Shown: in pieces, positions 8,569 to 17,135 of the stretch | Layout: each line of letters starts with the position of its first letter | How positions within the stretch are numbered: position 1 is the first letter of the stretch | From: an uncultured Chloroflexota bacterium | Lineage (GTDB): Bacteria; Chloroflexota; UBA11872; UBA12225 | Direction of reading: 5' to 3' | DNA: 39,834 bases | NCBI GenBank assembly: GCA_902805635.1 | Contig: CADCTC010000208.1 | Location: 1-39,834, forward strand | Notes under the pieces: model-generated | Databases searched by the model: none | What the model was told of the DNA's origin: nothing | Seen by the model: the letters and a program-made list of their open reading frames with translations, nothing else | Translations under genes and position numbers: made by a program

Positions 8569-8873
8569 AACGCGTGGATGCGCTCCACCTGATAGCCGCC
8601 TAGCTGCGCCCCGCCATCGGCGTTGGCGCGCTGTTCGATGTAGTCCATCACCTCCTGGACCATGCGGTCCAGGTGACGCACGTCCGACGAGACCACGGTG
8701 AAGCCGAGCCCGGCCACCTGCCAGGCGTCCTGGTCTTCCACCTCCGCGATTGCCACGTTGAACTTGCGCCGCACCTGCGCGCAGATGGACTGCACCACGC
8801 TGCGCTTGCCCTTGAGCGAGTGGTTCTCCGGCAGGATCAAGTCCAGCCGGCATGCCCCGATCACCATTGCCAT
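8565..8873 (-). CDS. DUF503 family protein
   Basis: A 102-residue protein of the DUF503 (YlxP-like) family. It has the N-terminal strand MVIGACRLDLILPENHSLKGKR, the helix VVQSICAQVRRKFNVAIAEVE and the middle motif DAWQVAGLGFTVVSSD. In Firmicutes the family sits near rbfA and translation genes; its function is not established. Starts at 8873 (MAMVIG) or 8867 are both possible. It is convergent with the TlyA-like gene and shares the CTAG stop overlap. Upstream of it, 8874-9089 holds no gene. Confidence 0.85.
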   Translation of the reverse strand: MAMVIGACRLDLILPENHSLKGKRSVVQSICAQVRRKFNVAIAEVEDQDAWQVAGLGFTVVSSDVRHLDRMVQEVMDYIEQRANADGGAQLGGYQVERIHAF

Positions 8874-9089
8874 GAGTCGTAATTCGTAGCGAGTGTGTCG
8901 TAAGGCGCCCATCCCGGCTGCTCTTAGATTGCTGAGGTGGATCTCAGTGCCCCGCGCCTCATTCGTTACGGCGTACCCCCAGGCTAACACCTGGCTGACA
9001 ATCGGTGTACGCGACGGCGCTCGGCGCGGCCGCAACCCGTTTCTGCAAGTGTGTTCTACAGCGTGCCCGGTGTGCGCACCGGCTTCACC

Positions 9090-9932
9090 ATGAGCCGCAT
9101 GCTCAAGCGCCGCCTCCTGGCGGTCGCTTTTGCGCTCGCCACGCTGTTTGGGTTCAGTGGCCATCCGTTCTTCGGCCGCATTGCCAGCGCCGCACTGGAC
9201 GTATCGGCGGCGGAGGGCCAGCTGGTGGAGCTGCTGAACGCCGACCGCGCCGCCGTCGGCCTACCGCCGCTGCAATCCGACCCGCGGCTGATGGATGTCG
9301 CCCGCTGGCGCAGCGAAGACATGGTTGCCCGCACGTACTTCGGACACGACATGGGCGGCTTCACCATCGGGCGCCTGCTGCGCGAGCACCAGGTCCTCTT
9401 CAGCCTGGCCGGTGAGAACATCGTCTCCAACACGTTCGAGGACATGATCACTGTGGGCCTGGCGCAGGCCGAGCTGATGAAGAGCTCCAGCCACCGCGAG
9501 AACGTTCTGCGCTCGGATTACAACCTCGTCGGCGTCGGCATCGCGCTGGGCCCCAACCGCCGCACCGTCTTCACCCAGGTCTTCGTCCAATCAGCCCAAG
9601 CGACTCCCACCGTTCAGCCGGCGCCGCCCGCAACACCCCAAGGAACGCCGGGGACACTAGGGACGCCAGCGCTGCAAGGGGCACCTGCGGCGCCGAGCGC
9701 CTTTGCCTCGGCAACGCCACGAACACCGACTCCGGCCACGACCGTCCAAACGGCGCCGCAGGCAACCATCCAGCCACTCACCGCCACCACGCCGACCGCC
9801 GTAGCCCCTACCGGTACGGCCTCTCCGTCGGCCGTCGCTGGTACGGACGCCACCGCTTCCGGCGCGTTGCTCTCGGTCGCCCCAGCAGCACCGGCCACGC
9901 CGGCCGGCGCCGACTCTCTCCTGCGTCCGTAG
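9090..9932 (+). CDS. Secreted CAP/SCP-domain protein with Thr/Pro/Ala-rich tail
   Basis: A 280-residue exported protein. A signal sequence runs to about residue 35 (RLLAVAFALATLFGF ... ASAALD). The CAP domain (YkwD type) covers residues about 42-168. It has LLNADRAAVGLPPLQ, the first conserved His in YFGHDMGG, GENIV, the second His in SSHRENVL, and LVGVGIALG followed by VFTQVFV. Residues 170-280 are a low-complexity Thr/Pro/Ala tail, similar in style to the linker of the lamin-tail protein. Bacterial CAP proteins are extracellular and some bind lipids or calcium; the exact role is unknown. The ATG at 9090 is chosen because it begins the basic signal-peptide n-region. Confidence 0.85.
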   Translation: MSRMLKRRLLAVAFALATLFGFSGHPFFGRIASAALDVSAAEGQLVELLNADRAAVGLPPLQSDPRLMDVARWRSEDMVARTYFGHDMGGFTIGRLLREHQVLFSLAGENIVSNTFEDMITVGLAQAELMKSSSHRENVLRSDYNLVGVGIALGPNRRTVFTQVFVQSAQATPTVQPAPPATPQGTPGTLGTPALQGAPAAPSAFASATPRTPTPATTVQTAPQATIQPLTATTPTAVAPTGTASPSAVAGTDATASGALLSVAPAAPATPAGADSLLRP

Positions 9933-9970
9933 TCGGGTCACCCGGGGGCCACGGGCTCGGCAAGTCGTAG

Positions 9971-9976
9971 TACACT
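9971..9976 (+). promoter_or_regulatory. -10-like box TACACT for the 75-residue membrane protein gene
   Basis: TACACT lies 6 nt before GTG 9983 (four of six matches to TATAAT). No ribosome site and no clear -35 are seen. It fits a leaderless transcript and supports the GTG start. Confidence 0.5.
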
Positions 9977-9982
9977 CGCGCC

Positions 9983-10210
9983 GTGGGTCGTTACCTGCTG
10001 GCCGAGCTGCCACGGACCCTTGCCCGACTCGCCGTTGCCTTTGGGCTGTTCGGCCTGATCTCCCGCGTCCCCTGGCCGGCGGAGACCGCACGCTGGATCG
10101 GGCTCGCGTCCTTCGGCTCCCTCACCGCCGCCGTGCTCATCATCTTCGGCAGCCTGCTCTACAACACCCTCTTTTACGACCACTACTGGCGCAGCATCGA
10201 CAGCCGCTGA
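9983..10210 (+). CDS. Small two-helix membrane protein
   Basis: The 75-residue product is not recognised. It has two predicted membrane segments, about residues 13-29 (LARLAVAFGLFGLISRV) and 38-60 (WIGLASFGSLTAAVLIIFG). It ends in an aromatic and charged tail (LFYDHYWRSIDSR). The TACACT box 6 nt upstream of the GTG supports real expression. It lies 50 bp after the CAP gene. The 131 bp to the next gene contain nothing recognisable. It could be a subunit or regulator of an envelope complex, but no function is claimed. Confidence 0.6.
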   Translation: MGRYLLAELPRTLARLAVAFGLFGLISRVPWPAETARWIGLASFGSLTAAVLIIFGSLLYNTLFYDHYWRSIDSR

Positions 10211-10341
10211 TCTGAGTGACGTAAGAGGCAGGGACCCACCGCCAAGCGACTGGGAGGCACCCGGCAGGCCGCAGGCCACAACGGAATCGAATGCTGATGA
10301 TGTGAGTCGCAGGCAACCCTACCCGACTCGGGGGACTCCGC

Positions 10342-11661
10342 CTATGGCGCGTTCGGCGGGCTCTGCGGGCTCTGGGTCGTCAGTGAAGCCGGAGCGTGCT
10401 GGCTGCTCTGGGTGCGGTTGTAGCCGAAGTCCAGCAGGGCGGTGCAATCGCCGAAGTGTCGGCGGCTGTTCAGCGTGACACACACCAGCGTGCGGCCGTT
10501 GCGCTCGGCGGCGCCGACCAAGGTGTAGCCCGCGTCTTCGGTATAGCCGGGCTTGAGACCAATGGCGCCCCGATAGCTGGAGAGCAGACTGTTCAGGTTG
10601 CCCGGGCCGAACCAGCCGTGCTCGCGGCCTGGCTCCTTGCTCGACGGGATGACCTGCTGCTTCATGGCCGCGATTCGGCGCACTTCCGGATCCTTCAACG
10701 CCTGCGCCCCCAAAAGCGCCAGGTCGTACGCCGTGGAGTAGGCGTTGGGGTCGTCCAGTCCGGAGGGATTTGCAAAGCTGCTGTTCTGCAGCCCGAACTG
10801 GCGGGCCTTCTGGTTCATCCAGTCCACGAACTGCGCCCGCCCGCTCGCACCACCACCGCCAACGCCGAACGCGATGGCCTCGGCGGCGTCGTTACCAGAG
10901 TCCAGCATCAGCCCGTACAGCAACTCGCCCACCGTCAGCTTCTCGCCGGCCTTCAGGCCCATATGGTTGGGCTCCACCTGGGTGGCCTCCAGTGGAACTG
11001 TGATCACCTTGTCCAGCGGCGCGCGCTCCACCGCCACCAACGCGGTCATGATCTTGGCCGTGCTGGCCATCAGCAGGCGCTTGTGCGCGTTCTTGGCGTA
11101 CAGTACGTCGCGACTCTCGACGTCGACCACAATGGCCGACTCGCCCGACAGGTTCGGCACCCCCGCTGCCACGGCCCCAGCCACCAATGCCGGGTCAGCC
11201 TCGAACTTAGCGAACGAAAACGCCAGAGGCGGCCCCGTCACCGTCGCCACCACCGGCGCACCGGACGCCTGCGCGATCGCCACCTGGCCCGCCGGGTTGG
11301 CCTGTGGCGCCGCCTGAGCCGCCTGGCCCACTGTGACCAGCTGTCCTCCGGGCGCACCCGCCGCAACGGCCACGCCGGCCGCCTGCTGCGCGGAATCTGG
11401 CCCTGGTAGGCGCGGCGCGAGCCGCGGGCCCAACGTGCAGGCGCCGAGCGTCAGCGTGGCCAGGCCGGCCAGTGTCCACTCCACGCGCCGCGAGCGCGAT
11501 CGCCGCCCGGTCCGTGCTGCTAGCGGTGGCGCGTACGCCCTGGCGGCAGAGCCGCCCACGAGCGGCGGCGCGTAGGAGCGGCTCGGCTGAGGGAGCGAAC
11601 GGCTGAGTGGGGAAACGGTGCGGAACGAGCCGCGCGGTTGGAAGGCTGGAACGTTGACCAT
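10342..11661 (-). CDS. D-alanyl-D-alanine carboxypeptidase (peptidase S11)
   Basis: A 439-residue penicillin-binding protein that trims the terminal D-Ala of peptidoglycan stem peptides. The catalytic triad of motifs is visible: S200-T-A-K (SxxK), SGND (SxN) and KPGYTEDAG (KTG-like, with Pro in place of Thr). The N-terminal 60 residues are basic and Pro/Ser-rich. A hydrophobic segment with a lipobox-like LGAC (Cys about 75) follows, and an Ala/Gly/Gln-rich linker leads to the enzyme at about residue 170. It ends soon after the catalytic domain (LLDFGYNRT) and lacks the usual C-terminal PBP5 beta domain. A membrane- or lipid-anchored periplasmic/outer-surface enzyme is inferred. Confidence 0.9.
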   Translation of the reverse strand: MVNVPAFQPRGSFRTVSPLSRSLPQPSRSYAPPLVGGSAARAYAPPLAARTGRRSRSRRVEWTLAGLATLTLGACTLGPRLAPRLPGPDSAQQAAGVAVAAGAPGGQLVTVGQAAQAAPQANPAGQVAIAQASGAPVVATVTGPPLAFSFAKFEADPALVAGAVAAGVPNLSGESAIVVDVESRDVLYAKNAHKRLLMASTAKIMTALVAVERAPLDKVITVPLEATQVEPNHMGLKAGEKLTVGELLYGLMLDSGNDAAEAIAFGVGGGGASGRAQFVDWMNQKARQFGLQNSSFANPSGLDDPNAYSTAYDLALLGAQALKDPEVRRIAAMKQQVIPSSKEPGREHGWFGPGNLNSLLSSYRGAIGLKPGYTEDAGYTLVGAAERNGRTLVCVTLNSRRHFGDCTALLDFGYNRTQSSQHAPASLTTQSPQSPPNAP

Positions 11662-11935
11662 AACAGCGTGCGTCGATCGAGTCCGTGGTGTACGTGTTCC
11701 CGGTACGCCCGCAGGAGTGCGGTCGCATCCGGTCCGGTTTCATCCGGTTCCCTCGACGGCGATTGACAGAAAACGCGCCGGGGCAACCGCAGTGAAAAAC
11801 GGTACCAATCAGCCCGAGTTGCGCAACTGTAACGAAAGACGCGCGCACGCTCAACCGCCCCATGACCACCCGCTAGCGCAGCCTGCACCGCGGCAATCCG
11901 GCTGTCGGCCGTTGCTGCAGGGATCGTCTCCTGCG

Positions 11936-12430
11936 CTAGGCCGCCTGGGCGTGGTTCTCGTCCGCTCTGGGTGTGCTGCGGCGTGCCCGCGCCGCTTCGG
12001 GCTTCCAGTCGCGCCGGATGGCGTCGCGGATCCCCTCGTAGGACTTCCCAGCGCGCCGCGCCGCTGCTATAGCCGGCGCAAACACCTCGCGGTAGAACGC
12101 CTCGCCCATGCGACGCACGATCTCCGCGTCAAAGCGCGCGTCGGTCTGAACCTCATCACCCAGGAGGTGCCACTTCCCCTGCTTGGGTGGCTGCGACACG
12201 CCGCTCTTGCCGTCCCCGCCCGCCCCAGCCTGCCGCGACGTGCCGCGGCCGTAGGCGCGGCTGGCTACCACCTTGGCCACCCACAACCCATACCCCTTGG
12301 CCTCGTCTTCGGGGACGCCTTTCTCCTCTTCCTCCTGCTTGCGGTACTCGGCGAACACGTCGAACCGCCGGATACCCCGCTTCGGCGCCGGCTCAGCCAC
12401 GCGCGCGTGCTCCCTCCGCGCGCTCAGCAT
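11936..12430 (-). CDS. Unrecognised charged protein, partner of the YsnF-like gene
   Basis: The family is not recognised. The 164-residue product (start ATG 12430) has a strongly charged middle: RRFDVFAEYRKQEEEEKG followed by VPEDEAKGYGLWVAKVVASRAYGR. A Gly/Gln-rich loop and a C-terminal helical part follow (DAEIVRRMGEAFYREVFAPAI, YEGIRDAIRRDW). No signal peptide or membrane segment is seen. It overlaps the end of the YsnF/DUF2382 gene by 38 bp, so translation is probably coupled and a stress-related role is possible, by association only. The 274-bp gap downstream, up to the carboxypeptidase start at 11661, contains no gene. Confidence 0.6.
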   Translation of the reverse strand: MLSARREHARVAEPAPKRGIRRFDVFAEYRKQEEEEKGVPEDEAKGYGLWVAKVVASRAYGRGTSRQAGAGGDGKSGVSQPPKQGKWHLLGDEVQTDARFDAEIVRRMGEAFYREVFAPAIAAARRAGKSYEGIRDAIRRDWKPEAARARRSTPRADENHAQAA

Positions 12431-13169
12431 CGGGGCGATCCACACGTTCCTCGCTCGAAGTCCCGGCCGCATGGACAGTGCCCTCCGTCCGGTGGGCCAC
12501 CTCCACCACGTGGTGCGCTGGCGTGTCTCCGGCAGGCGACACCGCCACTCGCTCCCGACGCAGCTCCTCGTGTACCTCCGCCTGGCGCGTCTCCTTGCGC
12601 GTGCGAATGCGCACTTCCTCCTTGAGGATGAGGCGCTTCTCCACCACCAGCACTTCCTCCATCACCGGGACCACCAGCCACTCGCCTTCCATGCGCTGCC
12701 CTACGGGGCCGTCCACCTGGCGATTGACCGGCACGCGCTCCACCTCCACCACGTCGTGCGCCAGCGCCTCGCGCACGACCTGCTCTGCCTGTTCGACGCG
12801 CTTGTGCACCTCCACCATGCCCTGCGTCGGACGCTTCTCCACATGGAACCGCTCTTCCACAACCGGGACGTGGAGCGTGTCGGCCCCGCCCAATGGGACC
12901 GAGCCACCCGCGACCGCAGCGCGCGCGGTGCTGCCAGCCACGTTCGCCTGACTATCCGCACCCGCCGCACCGACCATTGGGAGCACTACTCCTTCCCGAA
13001 GGAAGATCCCTTCGGGAAGGATACGGTCAATCGCCTCGACGGGCACCTGGTGGCCGTCGATCCGCACAGCGCGCTGGTCGATGTCCTCCAGCATGCCAAT
13101 GCGGCTGCCGTTCCAGTCGTGCACCGGCATCCCGATCTCGATCCGCGTTACGCTGTCCATGTCAGACAT
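12393..13169 (-). CDS. YsnF/AvaK-type stress protein (PRC-barrel-like plus DUF2382)
   Basis: A 258-residue protein. Residues 1-60 resemble a PRC-barrel (IEIGMPVHDWNGSRIGMLEDID, HQVPVEAIDRILPEG). The DUF2382 region then shows repeated beta-strand motifs ending in VEKR: VPVVEERFHVEKR, VVEVERVPVNRQV, VPVMEEVLVVEKRLILKEEVRI. The tail is acidic and Ala-rich. Members are induced by general stress in several bacteria; the molecular role is not known. The start at 13169 has a clear GAGGAG ribosome site 6 nt upstream. It is the first gene of a two-gene operon with the overlapping unknown gene. A perfect 12-bp inverted repeat (12991-13020) lies inside the coding region. Confidence 0.85.
   Translation of the reverse strand: MSDMDSVTRIEIGMPVHDWNGSRIGMLEDIDQRAVRIDGHQVPVEAIDRILPEGIFLREGVVLPMVGAAGADSQANVAGSTARAAVAGGSVPLGGADTLHVPVVEERFHVEKRPTQGMVEVHKRVEQAEQVVREALAHDVVEVERVPVNRQVDGPVGQRMEGEWLVVPVMEEVLVVEKRLILKEEVRIRTRKETRQAEVHEELRRERVAVSPAGDTPAHHVVEVAHRTEGTVHAAGTSSEERVDRPDAERAEGARARG
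12991..13020. repeat. Perfect 12-bp inverted repeat inside the YsnF-like gene
   Basis: CCTTCCCGAAGG (12991-13002) and CCTTCGGGAAGG (13009-13020) pair perfectly around a 6-nt loop. The segment encodes LPEGIFLREG. It could be a small palindromic insertion or a structured mRNA element. Confidence 0.7.
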
Positions 13170-13272
13170 GTTTGCTCCTCATCGTCAACCGCCGGTAGGT
13201 GTGCCTCACGAACGCCGTGCGATCGGCGTTGGCCCGCGCCAAACCTACACACGCAACCTCCTTGCCGCGGTT

Positions 13273-14415
13273 ATGGTCAGATCACACCAACTGACCAGCC
13301 TGCTCTTGGCGGGCATGTTGGGCGCTGCCTGCGCGTTCGGCACGGACTCGTCCCCAGGGCAGACGGCGCCCGAAGCGCGCACCGCTGGCGCACCTGCACA
13401 GCCGGCAGCCACCACACCAACAGCCGCAATAATGCCGACGACTGCGCCGACCGCCACACCTGTACCGCCGGCGACCCAGGTGCCAACGGCAGCGCCTACC
13501 GCGACGCCGATCAACCTGGCAGTACCAACCGGTAGCGGCGAGGACCCCGCCGATCAGCGAACCATCGCCGGCCTGCGAGCGCGCGTGTACGAGGGCGGCG
13601 CGGTGGAGATCGTGCGCACGCTGGCGCAGACCGCTACCTACACCAGCTACTTCATCACCTACCCCTCGGACGGTCTGCGCCTGACCGGCTTCCTGAACGT
13701 GCCGCGCGGCGACGGCCCGTTCCCGGTGGTGATCGTCAACCACGGCTACGTGCCGCCCGCCGGCTACGTCGCGGTCACCTCCAACTATGCCAAGCGCGAG
13801 GGCGATTTCCTTGCCTCGCGCGGGTACCTGACCGCAGGTCCGGACTACCGCGGCCACGGCAATAACCCCGGCGCCGCCGTGGGCACCCACCTGGAGTCGG
13901 CCTACGTCATTGACGCGCTCAACCTGCTCGCCTCGCTTAACACGGTGCCGCAGGCAGACCTCTCTCGCGTAGGCGTGTGGGGGCACTCAAACGGCGGCAG
14001 CATTTCTGAGCGCATGATGGCCGTCAGCCGCGACGTGGACGCCACGGTGATCTGGGCCGGCGTCAGCGCAGACGCCGTTGACTCCTGGCTCTACCTGCGC
14101 GACTGGCTGCGCTTCCCACCCGATCAGATGCGCCGGTGGCCGCACCCCGACGAACAGCCACACCTGTACGCGCGCATGGGCGCCCGTGCCTACCTGGCCG
14201 ACGTGGCCGGACCGGTACAGATCCACCACGGCACCGCGGATGCCCAGGTGCCGTACCAACACGCCGTTACGCTGGCTCAGGCGCTCGCCACCGCCGGCAA
14301 GCCGCACGAGCTGCACACCTACCCCGGCGCGCCCCACAACTGGGTGGGCCTCACCTGGGACCTGGCTATCTCACGTACCCTCGCGTTTTACGACCAACTC
14401 CTCCGGCGCCAATAG
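13273..14415 (+). CDS. Lipoprotein S9-type (dipeptidyl peptidase-like) alpha/beta hydrolase
   Basis: A 380-residue exported hydrolase. The ATG at 13273 starts a short lipoprotein signal ending in GMLGAAC (Cys about 17). A Thr/Pro/Ala spacer follows to about residue 85. The catalytic domain resembles prolyl oligopeptidase / acyl-peptide hydrolase: SDGLRLTGFLNVP, VIVNHGYVPP, PDYRGHGNN, the nucleophile GVWGHSNGGS, Asp in HGTADAQVP and His in YPGAPHNW. There is no beta-propeller, so it is the short family type. The substrate may be a peptide or an ester. The last 45 bp overlap the end of the convergent membrane-protein gene. Confidence 0.85.
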   Translation: MVRSHQLTSLLLAGMLGAACAFGTDSSPGQTAPEARTAGAPAQPAATTPTAAIMPTTAPTATPVPPATQVPTAAPTATPINLAVPTGSGEDPADQRTIAGLRARVYEGGAVEIVRTLAQTATYTSYFITYPSDGLRLTGFLNVPRGDGPFPVVIVNHGYVPPAGYVAVTSNYAKREGDFLASRGYLTAGPDYRGHGNNPGAAVGTHLESAYVIDALNLLASLNTVPQADLSRVGVWGHSNGGSISERMMAVSRDVDATVIWAGVSADAVDSWLYLRDWLRFPPDQMRRWPHPDEQPHLYARMGARAYLADVAGPVQIHHGTADAQVPYQHAVTLAQALATAGKPHELHTYPGAPHNWVGLTWDLAISRTLAFYDQLLRRQ

Positions 14416-14772
14416 CCGGCGCGTGCGTGCCGTAGCGATCTCCACCAGCGCCACCGCCACGAACGCCAGTGCGACGTGCACTGCCACGAGCACCGGCGTC
14501 AACCCGGGGAGCGCATACCAGCCCAGGAACCGGAACCCCAGACCGATCGCAAGCGGCGCCAGCGGCGCGAAGCGTGCCGCCGTCCGGATTGGCAGCTTCC
14601 CTGCCAGCTCGGGCAGCGGCCGGAAGACGATCAGCGCCAGCGCCGCCACCACGATCCCCAGGGTGAGGTGCAGCTCGCGCGTCAGTGTGCCGCCCGCGCC
14701 GCCGCTGAATCGGTCCATCCCGAGCAGCAGCTGAATATAGAGCGCGATGCGCAGCGCCCAGGACAATTGCAC
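14371..14772 (-). CDS. Four-helix membrane protein
   Basis: A 133-residue integral membrane protein with about four hydrophobic segments (ALRIALYIQLLLGM, LHLTLGIVVAALALIVF, ARFAPLAPLAIGLGF, LVAVHVALAFVAVALVEIA). Conserved-looking His residues lie in helices 2 and 4 (LHLTLGI, AVHVALAF), reminiscent of heme-binding cytochrome b561-like proteins, but this is only suggestive. The GTG start is at 14772. Its end overlaps the convergent S9 lipoprotein by 45 bp. No firm family is assigned. Confidence 0.6.
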   Translation of the reverse strand: MQLSWALRIALYIQLLLGMDRFSGGAGGTLTRELHLTLGIVVAALALIVFRPLPELAGKLPIRTAARFAPLAPLAIGLGFRFLGWYALPGLTPVLVAVHVALAFVAVALVEIATARTRRLLAPEELVVKREGT

Positions 14773-14957
14773 GTAGAGTCGCCTCCACCCAGTCGTAGTT
14801 CCACCAGGAGGATACGGGCCCGGCTAGGTGCGGCTGTCTCGGCCACTGCATGCCTGGCACGGCGCTTGCTTCCGACCACGATAGTGCATCACACGCTACA
14901 CATCCCGCAGGCGCCGCAACGGCGGGCAACGCACGCACAGCAGGGAGCACGACCAAG

Positions 14958-15137
14958 ATGAGCAAGAGCACCACACTGGCCGATTACTTGATGCTTCCCT
15001 GGTCGATCTTCGGCAAGGCCATCGTGTTTACTTACAGTGCCCTGTGGAAGCTGGTCCTGTTCGCACTGCCCATCCTGGCGCTCGTCGCGCTGGTGATGGG
15101 CGCCAACCGGCTGCTCAACCAGGGACGGCAGCCGTAG
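14958..15137 (+). CDS. Small single-span membrane protein
   Basis: The 59-residue product (MSKSTTLADYLMLPW...) is not recognised. One long hydrophobic segment runs from about residue 17 to 48 (FGKAIVFTYSALWKLVLFALP, ILALVALVMG), followed by a short basic tail. An AGGGAG ribosome site precedes the ATG at 14958. The longer upstream extension of the frame (from 14850) is unlike coding sequence. Function is unknown. Confidence 0.55.
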   Translation: MSKSTTLADYLMLPWSIFGKAIVFTYSALWKLVLFALPILALVALVMGANRLLNQGRQP

Positions 15138-15249
15138 GCTGCGTCTCCTTCCCGCACCAGGAGCAGGGCTGCCGCCACTGACTCCGCCGCGCCGTTCTGC
15201 CCACGAGGAACGGGTGCGCCCCTAACGGGCGCCGGTGAGGAGAAGAGAC

Positions 15250-15996
15250 ATGGCCGAACGAGTGGTCGAGCAGGAGCTCCTGGCGCGGCTGGGGATCGGG
15301 CAGGGACTCACGCTGGTACAGGTGCCACCAAGCCCGTTCTGTATCTCCGTGCGCGCGGCGTTGGAAGCAGGCAACGTGCCGCATCAGCTGCACAACCTTG
15401 ACTTGTGGGACCGCCGCCCCGCGGCGGAGCTGACCGGCGGCGCGTATTACGCGGTCCCTGTGCTGGTGGACACCGGCGGCTCGGCTCCGGTGGTGGTCTA
15501 CGAACCGCGCGACGATGCCACCGACATCGCGCGCCATGTGGACGCCAAGTACGGGCTGGGCCTATTCCCCCAGGAGCTGGAAGGGCTGCAGGACCTGGTG
15601 GTGCAGTACATCGAGGGTCAGTGCGAGGACGTGGCGTTCCGGCTGGACGACGCATTCCTGCTGCCCGGTATCCCGGACGTGGCGGGCCGCACCATGGCCC
15701 TGCGCCACAAGGAGCGCAAGTTCGGCAAAGGCTGCGTTGACCAGTGGCGCGCCCAGGCCCCAGAGCTGCTGGCAAAGCTGACCGATCTGCTGCGCCCGCT
15801 GGACACCATGCTCTCGCGCAGCCCCTATCTGCTCGGCACGCAGCCAACCTTCACCGACTTCGCGCTCTATGGGGTGCTGGGCAACCTGACCTACACCGGC
15901 GACCTCCAGGTCCCGGCCGAGCTGACCAACATCGTGCGATGGCATGCCCAGCTACCGGCGGCCAGGTTGACGCAACGCGAGGCGGCACCGGCGTAG
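15250..15996 (+). CDS. Glutathione S-transferase-like protein
   Basis: A 248-residue protein with a thioredoxin-like N-terminal domain and an all-helical C-terminal domain. The active-site region is PPSPFCISVRAALE (Cys after Pro-Phe, at the GST/glutaredoxin position). A cis-Pro motif is seen in YYAVPVLVD. The C-terminal domain has the characteristic YLLGTQPTFTDFALYGVL (N-capping box, x-F-x-D). The ribosome site GAGGAG lies 7 nt upstream of ATG 15250. Thiol-dependent transfer or reduction is likely; whether glutathione or another thiol is used is not known from the sequence. Confidence 0.8.
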   Translation: MAERVVEQELLARLGIGQGLTLVQVPPSPFCISVRAALEAGNVPHQLHNLDLWDRRPAAELTGGAYYAVPVLVDTGGSAPVVVYEPRDDATDIARHVDAKYGLGLFPQELEGLQDLVVQYIEGQCEDVAFRLDDAFLLPGIPDVAGRTMALRHKERKFGKGCVDQWRAQAPELLAKLTDLLRPLDTMLSRSPYLLGTQPTFTDFALYGVLGNLTYTGDLQVPAELTNIVRWHAQLPAARLTQREAAPA

Positions 15997-16035
15997 CTCA
16001 CCCACGTCCAACTGACCGGCTGCGTACGGGCGCTG

Positions 16036-16482
16036 CTAGGACGCTGACGTGTCCAGCCAGATGGTGAACGGGCCGTCGTTCACCAGGCTTACCTGCATGT
16101 GGGCGCCGAAGAGGCCGGTCTCCACGCGGAAGCCGCGGCGGCGCAAGTGCTCGGCAAAAGAATCAACCAGCTGGGACGCGATCCCAGGCGGCGCCGCGCC
16201 AGAGAAACCAGGGCGCCGGCCTCGTGAGGTATCGGCGTACAGAGTGAACTGGCTCACCACCAGGAACTCGGCGCCGGTGTCCTCGGCGGACAGGTTGGTC
16301 TTGCCCTGCGCGTCTTCGAAGCAGCGCAGCAGGGCACACTTCTCTGCCAGCGCCGCAGCCAGCCCCTCGTCATCGTCATTGCCGACGCCAAGCAGCACCA
16401 GCCACCCCTTGCCAATCCGGCCGATGACGTCGCGTTCGACCGTGACAGATGCCTCCAACACCCGCTGCAGCAGGGCACGCAT
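16036..16482 (-). CDS. dtd: D-aminoacyl-tRNA deacylase
   Basis: A 148-residue enzyme that hydrolyses D-amino acids wrongly attached to tRNA. It starts [15 protein letters not shown]. Both family signatures are present: [17 protein letters not shown] and the C-terminal [11 protein letters not shown] (Gly-cisPro motif, here GPF). The start at 16482 gives the normal length; a longer open frame upstream does not resemble the family. A TACCAT box lies about 10 nt upstream. Confidence 0.95.
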   Translation of the reverse strand: MRALLQRVLEASVTVERDVIGRIGKGWLVLLGVGNDDDEGLAAALAEKCALLRCFEDAQGKTNLSAEDTGAEFLVVSQFTLYADTSRGRRPGFSGAAPPGIASQLVDSFAEHLRRRGFRVETGLFGAHMQVSLVNDGPFTIWLDTSAS

Positions 16483-16567
16483 AGTGACGGCGATGGTAGC
16501 TATCGCCGGGTGCCTGGCGGGGTGTCCGCTACGTGAGCGGCACGCGGCAGGGCAGATCGCGTCTGCG

Positions 16568-16873
16568 CTACGCGGCCATTGGCTGCCTGTTGACCGCCTC
16601 GACCAGCCAGCGGGCGAAGAGCTCCTCGGCCGGTGGCTCATCCACATCGTCGGGCACCAGCACGCGGGCTGCCTCGGCACGGGCGCGCCGGTAGCTCAGT
16701 ACGGCGCGGTCGAGCGCCTCGTCATCACCCACGCCGAGGACCGCGGCACGCTGCAGCTCGTGGACCTGGCGCCGCGCTCGAACGAGCGAGACGTACGCCT
16801 CCGCCGCGTGGGAGAGCATGGGCTCGGCGCTGGCTGCCGTGAGCGGAACGTCTACTCTCACTGTCGCGATCAT
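16568..16873 (-). CDS. Hypothetical alpha-helical protein
   Basis: The 101-residue product is not recognised. After a short strand ([13 protein letters not shown]) it is predicted to be largely helical and rich in Ala, Arg and Glu ([40 protein letters not shown]), ending in an acidic segment and a short helix ([15 protein letters not shown]). There is no signal or membrane segment. It lies upstream of dtd in the same direction with an 85-bp gap. The 262 bp on its other side (16874-17135) show no gene. Confidence 0.5.
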   Translation of the reverse strand: MIATVRVDVPLTAASAEPMLSHAAEAYVSLVRARRQVHELQRAAVLGVGDDEALDRAVLSYRRARAEAARVLVPDDVDEPPAEELFARWLVEAVNRQPMAA

Positions 16874-17135
16874 GGGTGTGTACCTCTGCTTCCGAAACTT
16901 GCGTCTGCTCGTCGGGCTGCTTCGCCCGCTCTGCCCGCAGTGTGCGCTTTTCTGAGAGCGCTGAACACGGGCACATGGACAGACTTCACCCTAACCACCT
17001 GACCAGGCACCACCGGCGGCCGGACACCCGGCTCAGCAGCCTGAACACGCCGCCACCGGCCAACCAGTGCGTCAGCCAGCGCCGGCCCGCGTGTGGCGAC
17101 CTTCGTAGCTATTACGGTTCATTACTGGAGGTGCA

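Noticed and set aside
16874..17135. Possible gene or RNA between the hypothetical protein and GH116
   Set aside because: No frame with coding character, no strong hairpin with a T-run and no tRNA-like fold was seen.
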